A stretch of 63,656 nt of DNA from Methylobacterium sp. GXS13 (GCF_001455965.1 NZ_LKKO01000041.1:1-63656); one strand, 5' to 3'. Positions 48,323-57,341 are shown, counted from the first letter of the stretch. The notes: a model not told the origin generated them from the letters alone. Translations and numbers: made by a program.

Positions 48323-51300
48323 TCGGGATCGCCCGGTCGACCTCGTCCTCGGCGGCCTCGAAGACCAGCTCGTCGTGGACCTGCAGCAGCATGCTGACCT
48401 TGAGCTTCTTGGCGGTGAGCGCCCCCTCGATCCGGGTCATGGCCCGGCGGATGATGTCGGCGGCCGAGCCCTGGATCGGGGCGTTGATCGCCTGTCGCTC
48501 GACGCTGGCGCGCTCGGAGGGGTTGTTGGAGCGGATCTGCGGGTAGTGGCAGACCCGGCCGAACAGGGTCGTGACGTAGCCCTTGTCCCGGCAGATCTTC
48601 TTGGTGGTGTCGATGTAGTCGCGGATGCCCGGGAACTGCTCGAAATACTGCTTGATGAACGCCGAGGCCTCTTCCCGGCCGATACCGAGCCGGTCGGCCA
48701 GACCAAAGGCCGAGATGCCGTAGATGATGCCGAAATTGATCGTCTTGGCCCGGCGCCGCAGATCGGGCGTCATGTCCTTGAGCGGCACGCCGAACATCGA
48801 CGCGGCGGTCGCCGCGTGGATGTCGATCCCGTCCTCGAACGCTTTGCGCAGCTCCGGGATGTCGGCCATGTGGGCCAGCAGCCGCAACTCGATCTGCGAG
48901 TAATCCGCCGAGATCAGCCGGTTGCCCGGCGCAGCCACGAAGGCGCGCCGGATGCGACGCCCCTCCTCGGTGCGGATCGGGATGTTTTGCAGGTTCGGCT
49001 CTGAAGAGGACAGGCGCCCCGTGGTCGTCGCCGCCAACGAGAACGAGGTGTGGACCCGGGCGGTCTCCCGGTCGGCATGGGTCTGGAGTGAATCCGTGTA
49101 GGTGGATTTCAGCTTCGAGAGCTGGCGCCACTCCAGGATCTTTTTCGGCAGTTCATGCCCGGCCTGGGCCAGTTCTTCGAGCAGGGTCGCGGGCGTCGCC
49201 CACTGGCCGGAGGGCGTCTTCTTCGCCCCCGGCAGGCCCATCTTCCCGAACAGAATGTCGCCGATCTGCTTAGGCGAGCCCACCGAAAATTTCTCGCCGG
49301 CATCCTCCTGGATCTCCTCCTCCAGGCGGACCAGGATCTGCGAGAAATCGCCCGAGAGCCGGCTCAGCATTTCGCGGTCGACCCGGATGCCGCGCTGCTC
49401 CATGCGGGCGATCACTGGCAGGAGTGGCCGCTCCAGGGTCTCATAGACGGCGACCCGATGCTCGGCGACGAGGCGCGGCTTCATCATCCGCCACAGGCGC
49501 AGGGTCACGTCCGCATCCTCGGCCGCGTAGGCCGTGGCCTTGTCGATCGCCACCCGGTCGAAGCTGACCTTATTGCGGCCGGTGCCGGCGACATCGGAGA
49601 ACGTGATCGGCTGGTGGCCGAGATGGCGCCGGGCCAGTTCGTCCATACCGTGGCCGCCCTTGCCGGCATCGAGCACGTAGGAAATCAGCATCGTGTCGTC
49701 GAACGGCGCGATCTCGATGCCGTAGCGGGCGAGCACGACCCAATCGTATTTCAGGTTCTGGCCGACCTTCAGCACCCCCGGGTTCTCGAGGAGCGGCTTC
49801 AGCCGGGCAATGGCATCCTTGAGCGGGATCTGGCCGGGCACCGGCTCGGCCACATCGGAGGCCGCCGCGCCCTCGCCGAACAGGTCGGTGGAATCGGCCT
49901 GCACCTTCGCGGCCTGGATATGGGCCAGCGGGATGTAGCAGGCCCGGCCGGTGGCGGTGGCCAGTGAGACGCCGACGAGCCCGGCCTTGTGGGCGTCGAG
50001 CGCGTCGGTCTCGGTATCGACCGCGACCACACCGGCCTCCTCGGCCTCGGCGATCCAGGCGTCGAGCTGCTCCAGGGACGCGACGGTCTCGTAAGCGGCC
50101 GTATCGAACGGCGCGACAGCTTCCGCGGCCCGGGCGGCCACCACGTTGCCCGGCGTCGCCTCGATCGGCGCCCGGGGCTTGGCCGGCGCGTCCGGCAGGT
50201 CGAGATCGGCGAAGGGATCGACCTCGCCCCCCTCGGGCGGGGCGGCGCCCGGCGGCCGCTCGGCCCCCGCCGCCGCGGTCTCCGGGTCCGGCGGCACGGA
50301 ATCGCCGAAGAACGGCACCGCGTCGCTGCCGCCGGCGCCTTGGGACTTCGCGCCCGGCAGCAGCGATGGATCCGGCTTCACCGCCTCGGGGTCGACATGC
50401 AGCATCTGGGCGATGCGGCGCGTCAGGGTGTTGAACTCCATCGCCTTGAGGAAGCCGACGAGCTTTTGCGGGTCGGGCTCGGGGACGCGCAGGTCATCCA
50501 GGTCGACCGGGACCGGCACGTCCTCCACCAGGGCCACCAGCTTGCGCGACAGCTTGGCCTGCTCGACATTGGCCAGCAGGGTCTCCCGGCGCTTGGGCTG
50601 CTTGATCTCGCCGGCCCGCTCCAGCAGCGCCTCGAGGCTGCCGAACTCCTTGATGAGCGCCGCGGCGGTCTTCAGGCCGATGCCGGGCACACCCGGGACG
50701 TTGTCGGAGGTGTCGCCGATCAGCGCCAGCGCGTCGCCGATCTGGTTGGGCTGCAGCCCCTCCCACTTGGCGATGATCGCCTCGACATCGAGATTGCGCT
50801 CGGGCCGGTAGCCGGCCTTGCCCTTGGCGCCGGATTCGAAGTCGTAGAACCGCACAAGCGGCCCGACGAGCTGCATCAGGTCCTTGTCGGACGAGACGAT
50901 GATGACGCCCGCGCCCCTTGCCTCCGCCTGCCGCGTGTAGGTGGCGATCAGGTCGTCCGCCTCGTAGCGCACCAGCTCCACCGCGTGCAGGCCGAAGGCC
51001 CGCACGGCGTCGCGCATCAGCGGCATCTGGCGCTTGAGGTCGTCCGGCGCGTCGGGGCGATGGCCCTTGTAGTCCGGGAACATCTCCTTGCGGAACGAGC
51101 CCTCGGACTTGTCGAAGATGATGCCGAGATGGGTCGGCATGATGCCGGCCGCGCCCTCCTGGATGAACTGGGCGATCTTCGTGCAGAACAGCCGCACGGC
51201 GCCGGTGGGCAGCCCGTCCGAGGGACGCGAATTGTACTTCTGGTCCTGGTTGATCGACTGGAAATAGGCCCGGAAGATGAACGAGGAGCCGTCGACCAGG

Positions 51301-51359
51301 ATCACCTGATCGCCCGGGCCGACCTTCTTGGGACTTGCAGCGGCGGTCTCGACGGTCAT
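48219..51359 (-). CDS. polA: DNA polymerase I
   Basis: Replication/repair polymerase. From the ATG at 51359 the product has 1046 residues, longer than E. coli Pol I (928). Domains: 5' nuclease (about 20-310, with ILVDGSSFIFRAYF, VPGVPGIGLKTA), an acidic proline-rich linker (about 340-415), a 3'-5' exonuclease-like domain that retains VVAVDTETDALDAHK and NLKYDW, and the polymerase (from about 650) with SADYSQIELRLLAH (motif A), RRAKTINFGIIYG (motif B) and LLQVHDELVFEA (motif C). The exonuclease aspartates appear intact, so proofreading is likely. The broken HepT gene ends 22 bases upstream on the same strand. Confidence 0.97.
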   Translation of the reverse strand: MTVETAAASPKKVGPGDQVILVDGSSFIFRAYFQSINQDQKYNSRPSDGLPTGAVRLFCTKIAQFIQEGAAGIMPTHLGIIFDKSEGSFRKEMFPDYKGHRPDAPDDLKRQMPLMRDAVRAFGLHAVELVRYEADDLIATYTRQAEARGAGVIIVSSDKDLMQLVGPLVRFYDFESGAKGKAGYRPERNLDVEAIIAKWEGLQPNQIGDALALIGDTSDNVPGVPGIGLKTAAALIKEFGSLEALLERAGEIKQPKRRETLLANVEQAKLSRKLVALVEDVPVPVDLDDLRVPEPDPQKLVGFLKAMEFNTLTRRIAQMLHVDPEAVKPDPSLLPGAKSQGAGGSDAVPFFGDSVPPDPETAAAGAERPPGAAPPEGGEVDPFADLDLPDAPAKPRAPIEATPGNVVAARAAEAVAPFDTAAYETVASLEQLDAWIAEAEEAGVVAVDTETDALDAHKAGLVGVSLATATGRACYIPLAHIQAAKVQADSTDLFGEGAAASDVAEPVPGQIPLKDAIARLKPLLENPGVLKVGQNLKYDWVVLARYGIEIAPFDDTMLISYVLDAGKGGHGMDELARRHLGHQPITFSDVAGTGRNKVSFDRVAIDKATAYAAEDADVTLRLWRMMKPRLVAEHRVAVYETLERPLLPVIARMEQRGIRVDREMLSRLSGDFSQILVRLEEEIQEDAGEKFSVGSPKQIGDILFGKMGLPGAKKTPSGQWATPATLLEELAQAGHELPKKILEWRQLSKLKSTYTDSLQTHADRETARVHTSFSLAATTTGRLSSSEPNLQNIPIRTEEGRRIRRAFVAAPGNRLISADYSQIELRLLAHMADIPELRKAFEDGIDIHAATAASMFGVPLKDMTPDLRRRAKTINFGIIYGISAFGLADRLGIGREEASAFIKQYFEQFPGIRDYIDTTKKICRDKGYVTTLFGRVCHYPQIRSNNPSERASVERQAINAPIQGSAADIIRRAMTRIEGALTAKKLKVSMLLQVHDELVFEAAEDEVDRAIPIIRGVMEEAPAPALTLRVPLVVEANAAGNWQEAH

Positions 51360-51381
51360 GGGCGCAGGCGTCTCGGGGCGA

Positions 51382-51740
51382 TCAGGGCTCGGGCACGCGG
51401 TCGACCTCGGCACGGCAGGCCGCGACGAGAACGGGCAATTCGTCGTGGACGGTGAGCCAGACGATGTCCAGGGTCACGCTGTCGTAGCCGTGCCGGTAGA
51501 CGTTGCCCGCCCCCGCGATCAGTCGCCACGGCACATCGGGAGTCGGGCCTTCGCGGCAGCGCTCAGCCGGCGGCTCGCTTCCGAGATGATCTCCAGGCAG
51601 CGCACGACGGCATAGTGGGTCCGCTCGTCAGCCGCGAAGGTTGGAAACGTGAACCCAGCCACGAAGGCGACGGCCCGCTGTGCGTTAGCGACGATATCCG
51701 AGCAGGCGGCGCGGTCGCGCTCAGAAGGCAACAAGGGCAT
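51382..51740 (-). pseudogene. HepT-like toxin, frameshifted
   Basis: The intact first part (51740 down to about 51524) encodes 68 residues of a HepT/DUF86 protein: IVANAQRAVAFVAGFTFPTF, AVVRCLEIISEASRRLSAAA, KARLP. The frame then reads MCRGD and stops. One base over, the frame continues as DVPWRLIAGAGNVYRHGYDS, VTLDIVWLTVHDELPVLVAA and ends TGA at 51382, which is the missing HepT C-terminus. A single-base deletion near 51524 explains this. HepT is the HEPN RNase toxin of the MntA-HepT system; if the sequence is right, this copy is inactive. Confidence 0.85.
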
Positions 51741-52017
51741 CGCGCTCGGCCCGCTCCGGGATCCGGTCCTTCAAGCTCGCGCGATTGGCGACATCGACGC
51801 GGATCGGGAACAGGTCGCCGATGAAGCGGCACAGCCCGACATACCCGTAGACGCCGCCCACCACAGGGGCGTCGATCTCGATCATCACGTCGAGATCGCT
51901 GTCGGCCCGGGCCTCGCCGCGGGCGACGGAGCCGAACAGGGCCGCATGCCGGACGCCGCGGCGGCGCAGCTCGGCCTCATTGGCGCGCAAGATCGCAAGG
52001 GCGGCCTGACTGTCCAT
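51721..52017 (-). CDS. MntA-like nucleotidyltransferase antitoxin
   Basis: A 98-residue minimal nucleotidyltransferase: GSVARGEARADSDLDVMIEI holds the GSxxRG and DxD catalytic signature (about 29-48). In MntA-HepT modules this enzyme modifies and silences the HEPN toxin. Here its stop lies 20 bases inside the start of the hepT gene, the usual coupled order. The active-site motif is intact although the toxin partner is frameshifted. Confidence 0.9.
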   Translation of the reverse strand: MDSQAALAILRANEAELRRRGVRHAALFGSVARGEARADSDLDVMIEIDAPVVGGVYGYVGLCRFIGDLFPIRVDVANRASLKDRIPERAERDALVAF

Positions 52018-52102
52018 CCGATCACGCTAATGCGGAACGCTCCCGCACTGAACACCCCGCCAGCGCCAAAAAGAGAGCGCGCAATTCTCAACCGGATGCC
52101 GA

Positions 52103-53719
52103 TCAGGCAGCCAGTTCGCGCCCGAGCTCCGCCACCCGGCGCAGGTCGTCCACGAAGGCCGCGTAGGCCTCCGCCTTCGCCTCGTCGGGCAGGCGCAGCA
52201 GGTAGGACGGGTGGACGGTGATGAAGCCCTGGAAGCGGTTGTCGAGCCGGTCGAACCGGAACGGGCCGCGCGCCCGGGTGATCGGGACCGCCTTGCCGGT
52301 CAGCGCCAGCACCGCTGTGGCGCCCAGCGCGACCACCAGTTTCGGGGCCACGAAGTCGAGCTCCCGGTCGAGCCACCAGCGATAGTGGCTGACTTCGCCG
52401 GCCGTGGGCTTCTGGTGGATGCGACGCTTGCCCCGCTCCTCGAACTTGAAATGCTTCACCGCGTTCGTGAGGTAGCTTGCGCCGCGATCGACCCCGGCCT
52501 CCGTCATGGCTCGCGAGAGTAGCTGCCCCGCGGGCCCCACGAAAGGCCGGCCCTGCCGGTCTTCCTGGTCGCCCGGTTGCTCGCCGACGAAGGCGATGGT
52601 GGCACCGACCGGCCCCTCGCCGAGGACCGCCTGCGTGGCGCCCGGCACCAGCGGCTCGGTCCGCTTGATGATCGCGTTCAACGCGTCGAGGGTCTTCGGG
52701 TCCTGGTCGGCCATGGCTGCGACGGCGCGGGCGGGTTCGCGGCGTGTGGGCAAGGTCGGCTCCCTCTCGATCATGGCTTCGGTCCGTCCGGCCGCCGCCC
52801 GGGCGGCGGCGGGGATCGCGGCGGTCTCGGGCATGTTGCGCCAGTATTTTTTGGGCATCTCCGCCCGCATGGCCTTCAGATTGGTTCGGGCCGGGTTGAA
52901 GGTGCTCTCGTAATAGGTCTGCCAGCCGGCCTCGAAGCCGTCGCCCTCGGGCAAAGCCGCCCGGTCTCCCGGCGGCCCGTAGGTCAGGGTGTCGGTATCC
53001 CAATGCGCCGACCCGTCGGGGGTCAGGATCGACCAGCGCATGCCGCGGAAGCGGGCGACGAAGAACGGCGCGGCCGCCTCCAGGATGTGGTGATCGGGCT
53101 CGAACCAGGCCACGAAATGCTCGCCGCCCGAATCCTCGGCGCGGCGGAAGCGCAGGAAGGCGTGCATCTTGTGCAGGTCGCGCCCGATCGCCTTCGCCAT
53201 CCGGTGCAGGCGGTGGACCAGGGGATCGCTGCCGACCTCCATCAAATGCCGCTCGCCGTGGCAGACCCGCCAGATCAGGGCGTAGAGCAGGCCGTAGCGC
53301 TCGGGATCGCGATGCGGGATCACCTGGGGGATCAGGCTGGCGACTGCTCTGGGCAGGGCGAGCGGCGCGCTTTCAGCCTGAACCGGCTCGGCACCGAACA
53401 GGCCGGGCGACTCCGTCACCGACCACGTGATCGCCTCGGGCGGCACGCTCAGCGCCACGAGCCGGCGCGCGGCATCGCGGAAGCCCGCGAGATCGGCGCC
53501 CGGACGCAGAAGAATACTCTGCAGTCGGCGCGCATTCCCTCCCCCCTCTGCGGGGGAGGGTGGGCCTCGCGTCAGCGAGGGTCGGGAGAGGGGCAGCGCG
53601 ACGTTGGTGGATAAATCTCCCGCCGCGCCCTGTACGGCACCGTCGCTCCCCTCTCCCGACCCGCTTCGCGGGCCACCCTCCCCCGCAGAGGGGGGAGGGA
53701 ATGCACGGAGGCCGCTCAT
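52103..53719 (-). CDS. UdgX-like uracil-DNA-binding protein fused to DUF4130
   Basis: A 538-residue fusion. Residues about 66-300 are the DUF4130 'probable DNA metabolism' domain (YALIWRVCHGERHLMEVGSD, HKMHAFLRFRR, MPKKYWRNMPE). Residues 345-538 are a uracil-DNA glycosylase superfamily domain with GEQPGDQED (379-387), the UdgX-specific loop KRRIH (431-435, where the His crosslinks to DNA in mycobacterial UdgX) and HPSYLLR. No cysteine occurs in this domain, so the usual Fe-S cluster is absent. The ATG at 53719 overlaps the radical SAM stop (TGATG). Residues about 5-62 are encoded by an inserted palindromic repeat. Confidence 0.9.
   Translation of the reverse strand: MSGLRAFPPPSAGEGGPRSGSGEGSDGAVQGAAGDLSTNVALPLSRPSLTRGPPSPAEGGGNARRLQSILLRPGADLAGFRDAARRLVALSVPPEAITWSVTESPGLFGAEPVQAESAPLALPRAVASLIPQVIPHRDPERYGLLYALIWRVCHGERHLMEVGSDPLVHRLHRMAKAIGRDLHKMHAFLRFRRAEDSGGEHFVAWFEPDHHILEAAAPFFVARFRGMRWSILTPDGSAHWDTDTLTYGPPGDRAALPEGDGFEAGWQTYYESTFNPARTNLKAMRAEMPKKYWRNMPETAAIPAAARAAAGRTEAMIEREPTLPTRREPARAVAAMADQDPKTLDALNAIIKRTEPLVPGATQAVLGEGPVGATIAFVGEQPGDQEDRQGRPFVGPAGQLLSRAMTEAGVDRGASYLTNAVKHFKFEERGKRRIHQKPTAGEVSHYRWWLDRELDFVAPKLVVALGATAVLALTGKAVPITRARGPFRFDRLDNRFQGFITVHPSYLLRLPDEAKAEAYAAFVDDLRRVAELGRELAA
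53532..53704. repeat. 173-bp composite palindromic repeat inside udgX-like gene
   Basis: The left arm 53532-53593 and the right arm 53648-53704 are near-perfect reverse complements. Each begins GCATTCCCTCCCCCCTCTGC and ends GTCGGGAGAGGGG; they differ mainly in the inner hairpin (CCTCGC-GTCA-GCGAGG against CCCGC-GAA-GCGGG). The 54-base centre is unique. It is read in frame by the udgX-like gene as a Pro/Gly/Ser-rich segment. A decayed relative sits at 17975-18152. No target-site duplication is apparent. Confidence 0.85.
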
Positions 53720-54930
53720 CAGAACAGGCTCAGCTGCCGGACCGGCTCGACGAGGCGTTCGCGCAGGTCGAGGCGGTCGGTGAGCCCGACCGGGCGATGG
53801 TCGGCTGCGATCAGGAACGGGCGGGCGCGCTTCAGCCCGGAGGTCAGCCGAGCGACATCGTCGAGGCGCAGGGTCGCATGGCGGCGCGCCTTGATGATCT
53901 TGTCTACGGCCTTGGCCCCGAGGCCCGGTACACGCAGGAGCCACTCCCGGTCCGCCTTGTTCACGTCCACGGGAAACTTCTCGCGGTGCTTGAGCGCCCA
54001 GGCGAGCTTCGGGTCGATATCGAGGGCGAGCATACCCCCTTCGGAGGCGTCGGCGACCTCATCTGGGGTGAATTCGTAATACCGCAGCAGCCAGTCGGCC
54101 TGGTACAGACGGTGCTCCCGCTGGAGCGGTGGCGGCTTCGGCGGCAGGATCGCCGACCCGTCCGGGATCGGGCTGAAAGCCGAGTAATAGACCCGCTTCA
54201 GCCCGACGCTGCCGTAGAGATGCGCGCTCTTGCGGATCAGGGCCTCGTCGGTGGTGGCGTCGGCGCCGACGATCACCTGGGTCGAGTGCCCGGCCGGCGA
54301 GAAGCGCCGCTTCTCGGCCTTGGCCTCGACGATGCGCTCGCCGATCTGCGCCATCGCGTTCTGGATCGCGGCGCCATCCTTCTCGGGGGCTAGCCGCTCC
54401 AGGCTCGCCTCGGTCGGCAGCTCGACATTGATCGAGAGCCGGTCGGCATAGAGGCCGGCCTCCTCGATCAGCCAGGGGCTCGCCTCCGGGATCGACTTCA
54501 GATGGATGTAGCCGGCAAATCCATGGTCGCGCCGAAGCGACTTCGCCACCCGGGTCAGAAGCTCCATCGTGTGGTCCGGCGACTTGATGATGCCGGACGA
54601 CAGGAACAGGCCTTCGATGTAGTTGCGCCGGTAGAAATTCAGCGTGAGGTTCACGACCTCCTCAACGGTGAACTTCGCCCGTCGGACGTTCGAGGAGCGC
54701 CGGTTGATGCAATAGGCGCAATCGAACAAGCACCAGTTGGTCAGCAGGATCTTCAGCAGCGAGACGCAGCGCCCGTCCGGCGTGTAGGCGTGGCAGATGC
54801 CGGCCCCGGTGGTAGAGCCCAACCCGTCCTTACCGGCCGCGCGCTTCGGCGCCGCCGAGGAGGCGCAGGACGCGTCGTACTTGGCGGCATCCGCGAGGAT
54901 GCGCAGTTTCTTGGCCAGAGTCTCATCCAT
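53719..54930 (-). CDS. Radical SAM protein linked to UDG (DNA modification/repair)
   Basis: A 403-residue enzyme of the 'putative DNA modification/repair radical SAM protein' family that is nearly always encoded beside a UDG/DUF4130 gene, as here. The cluster motif is C67-x3-C71-x2-C74 (CLFDCAYC). Additional cysteines at C22, C46 and C55 may bind a second cluster. A helix-hairpin-helix DNA-binding motif (LLRVPGLGAKAVDKIIKAR) lies near 330-350. Its reaction is unknown. The stop and the udgX-like start share TGATG. Confidence 0.93.
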   Translation of the reverse strand: MDETLAKKLRILADAAKYDASCASSAAPKRAAGKDGLGSTTGAGICHAYTPDGRCVSLLKILLTNWCLFDCAYCINRRSSNVRRAKFTVEEVVNLTLNFYRRNYIEGLFLSSGIIKSPDHTMELLTRVAKSLRRDHGFAGYIHLKSIPEASPWLIEEAGLYADRLSINVELPTEASLERLAPEKDGAAIQNAMAQIGERIVEAKAEKRRFSPAGHSTQVIVGADATTDEALIRKSAHLYGSVGLKRVYYSAFSPIPDGSAILPPKPPPLQREHRLYQADWLLRYYEFTPDEVADASEGGMLALDIDPKLAWALKHREKFPVDVNKADREWLLRVPGLGAKAVDKIIKARRHATLRLDDVARLTSGLKRARPFLIAADHRPVGLTDRLDLRERLVEPVRQLSLF

Positions 54931-55029
54931 CGAACAGACAATGAACGAGAGGCCTAAAGAGGCAAGGCCGCCCCGCGCCCGGCCCCCGTCCGCGATGCCG
55001 CACCCCGCCGATAGCTCTGCCGCGATGTT

Positions 55030-55644
55030 TCATTCCATCTCGTCGGGGTCCGCATCGACCACGCGGCGGGCGAGGTCGTAGGAAAAGCCGGCCCGGGCCA
55101 GGGCTCCGAGGTCGCGGTCGCGGTGGAGCGCCCGCGTGTCGGACCGGCGATGCGTGCCGAGGCGTCGCCGCTTGGCATAGGCGCGGGCCGCCTGCAGCTC
55201 GATATCGGCGGCTTCCGCTTCGGGGATCGCCTCGCGCTCGGCCCGCATCGTGGCCTCGACCACGTCGCGGGGCACTCCCTTGGCGGCGAGCTTCGCCGCA
55301 GCACCCCGGCTCGACGTGCCGCGCCGGCGCAGCGTGGCAAGCCGGGCATCGGCAAAGCGGGCATCGTCGACGAGCCCAGCCGAGACCGCCCGCGCCACAG
55401 TGGCGGCGATCATGTCGGCGAAAGCGGAGGGATCCTCGCCCCGCAGCCGTGCCCGCTTGTCGACCCGCCGTGCCAGGGTCCGCCGCAGCATCTCGGTCGA
55501 GGCGCTGTAGCGTTCCAGATAGTAGAGCGCGACCCGCTGCAGCCAAGCCGGGCTGACTGGACCGGGCGGCCGCCGCTCCGCATCGCGGTCTTTTCCCGCA
55601 TCCCGGGCTGCTGATCCGGGCTCTGCAACGTTTGGTGGTTTCAC
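55030..55644 (-). CDS. recX: RecX-family regulatory protein
   Basis: A 204-residue modulator of RecA filaments. Family traits are the N-terminal LERYSASTEMLRRTLARRV, then AGLVDDARFADARLATLRRRGTS with the KGV (LAAKGVPRDVVEATM), and a C-terminal third repeat (LGALARAGFSYDLARRVV). Three tandem three-helix repeats are implied. It is 99 bases upstream of, and in line with, the radical SAM gene, so recX, radical SAM and udgX-like genes may be one repair unit. No recA is in the window. Confidence 0.9.
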   Translation of the reverse strand: MKPPNVAEPGSAARDAGKDRDAERRPPGPVSPAWLQRVALYYLERYSASTEMLRRTLARRVDKRARLRGEDPSAFADMIAATVARAVSAGLVDDARFADARLATLRRRGTSSRGAAAKLAAKGVPRDVVEATMRAEREAIPEAEAADIELQAARAYAKRRRLGTHRRSDTRALHRDRDLGALARAGFSYDLARRVVDADPDEME

Positions 55645-55688
55645 CGGTTCTTCACGATCTCGACAGGTTTGCGTTCCATGATTTGGGG

Positions 55689-57227
55689 ATGGAACGCGCG
55701 CAACGCGACAGGCTCGGCCATGGTCCGGAGCAAAGTCCTTCGCCCGATCTCACCCACGGCCCGTGGCGGCGACGCCTGCGCGCCGCGGCGACGATCCTGA
55801 TGCGTCGCGAGTGGCTCCTCGTTCTGGTCGCCCTCGGGCTGGCCGCCGTCGCGGCCGGCATCGTCTATCTGTCGCGCCCGACCACCCTCACGGTGGCGGT
55901 CGGCCCGCAGGACGGGGCCGAAGCCGCGCTGATCGAGGCCTATGCCAACGCCCTTGACCGAAGCCGCGAGGATGTCCGCCTCAAGGTCGTGCGCTACGGC
56001 GACGTCCGCGACAGCGCCCTGGCGCTTCAGCGAAACCGCGCCGACCTCGCGGTGGTGCGTCCGGACGTGTTCCTGCCCGAGAACGGCCTGACGCTGGCGA
56101 TCCTGCACGACGAGGCCCTGGTGATCGCGGCGCCCGAGGGAGCCGACATCGACGACGTGCCGGCGCTCGCACGCAAGCGTCTCGGCATTGTCGTACGCCA
56201 CGGCGCCGACCTGCCGTTCCTGACGAACCTGCTCTCCTTCTACGACCTCCTGCCGGACAGTCCCCCGATCGCGGATCCGGCAGAGGGCGACCATGCGGCC
56301 GAGACCGAGATCGCTGCGGGCCACGTGCAGGTGGTGCCGTTGAAGATCGGCGAGGTCACGGCGGCGCTTGCGGAAAAACGCGTTGACGCGGTTGCTGTGA
56401 TCGCGAGCCCAGCCTCGAAGATCACGGGGGCCGTCGTGCGCGCCATCGAGTTGGGCTCGCCCGACCGCAAGATCGGGTTCGTGTCGATCCCGGACGGGGA
56501 CGCGATCCTGCAGCGCTTCCCCGAATTGCAGGCGGTGACGATCCCGGCCGGGACCTTTGGGGGCCGCCCGAAGCGTCCGGATGAGGAGGTCCGCACCGTG
56601 GGCGCCTCCTACCGCCTGATGGCTCGGGGCGGCGTCAGCCGGGTCGCCATCGCCTCGGCGACGCAGCACCTGTTCGAGTGGCGCTCGCGGCTCGCCGCCG
56701 CAGCCCCGGCCGCGAAACTGATGAAAGCACCGGATTTCGACACCACGGTCGCGGCAACGTCAGCACGCTTGCCGAACCACCCCGGCGCCGTCGACTATTT
56801 CGAGCGCGAGCAACAGACCTTCCTCGATCGCTACGAGGACTACATCTACCTGCTCGCCTTCTTCGGCGGCACGATCGGCTCCGGCGTCGCCTGGATCGGT
56901 CAGCGGCTGGCCCGGAAGCGCCGGGAGCGCATCGACATCGTCCTCGACCGCCTGCTCGACATCATGCGTGAGGTGCGGGCCGCCACCAGCGCGGCCGAGC
57001 TCGATGATATCGCGATCGAGACCGATGGGCTCGTCTCTGACGTCGTCTGTTACGCCCGGGAACGCAGCATCGACTCCCGGACGGTGAGCGCGCTGATCCT
57101 GGCGGTGGACGGCGTCCACGCGGCGATCGCCGATGCGAGGCGGCGGGCCGAAGGCTCGCTCCCTGGCACGGCCGCCCGCCCGCGCACCGGACGTCTGCTG
57201 GCCCTGAACCTGCCGGCGGCGGAGTAG
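55689..57227 (+). CDS. TAXI-family TRAP solute-binding protein, membrane-anchored
   Basis: A 512-residue protein. One membrane helix at about 42-61 (LLVLVALGLAAVAAGIVYL) is followed by a TAXI-type binding domain (LTVAVGPQDGAEAALIEAYA, LRRNRADLAVVRP-like, and a late IPAGTFGG), and a second helix at about 395-415 (LLAFFGGTIGSGVAWIG). The tail beyond is cytosolic. Usual TAXI proteins are secreted and work with fused TRAP permeases; none is adjacent, so this variant is more likely a sensor or orphan. ATG at 55689 chosen. Confidence 0.85.
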   Translation: MERAQRDRLGHGPEQSPSPDLTHGPWRRRLRAAATILMRREWLLVLVALGLAAVAAGIVYLSRPTTLTVAVGPQDGAEAALIEAYANALDRSREDVRLKVVRYGDVRDSALALQRNRADLAVVRPDVFLPENGLTLAILHDEALVIAAPEGADIDDVPALARKRLGIVVRHGADLPFLTNLLSFYDLLPDSPPIADPAEGDHAAETEIAAGHVQVVPLKIGEVTAALAEKRVDAVAVIASPASKITGAVVRAIELGSPDRKIGFVSIPDGDAILQRFPELQAVTIPAGTFGGRPKRPDEEVRTVGASYRLMARGGVSRVAIASATQHLFEWRSRLAAAAPAAKLMKAPDFDTTVAATSARLPNHPGAVDYFEREQQTFLDRYEDYIYLLAFFGGTIGSGVAWIGQRLARKRRERIDIVLDRLLDIMREVRAATSAAELDDIAIETDGLVSDVVCYARERSIDSRTVSALILAVDGVHAAIADARRRAEGSLPGTAARPRTGRLLALNLPAAE

Positions 57228-57341
57228 CGATGGCCCTCGTTCGCGCTGCGGCAGCCCGCGATCAGGACGGAACACGGCCTTGGGAGACGCGGCGCGGCCA
57301 TGCGCTGCGCATCACCGCACGGCTGGCGGCGTAGGCATATC

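Noticed and set aside
51524..51540. Programmed frameshift in hepT
   Set aside because: No slippery heptamer or downstream structure is evident; a simple one-base deletion (or sequencing error) is more economical.
54923..55546. Alternative frame over recX
   Set aside because: The 55030-55644 frame has RecX repeats; this one has none.
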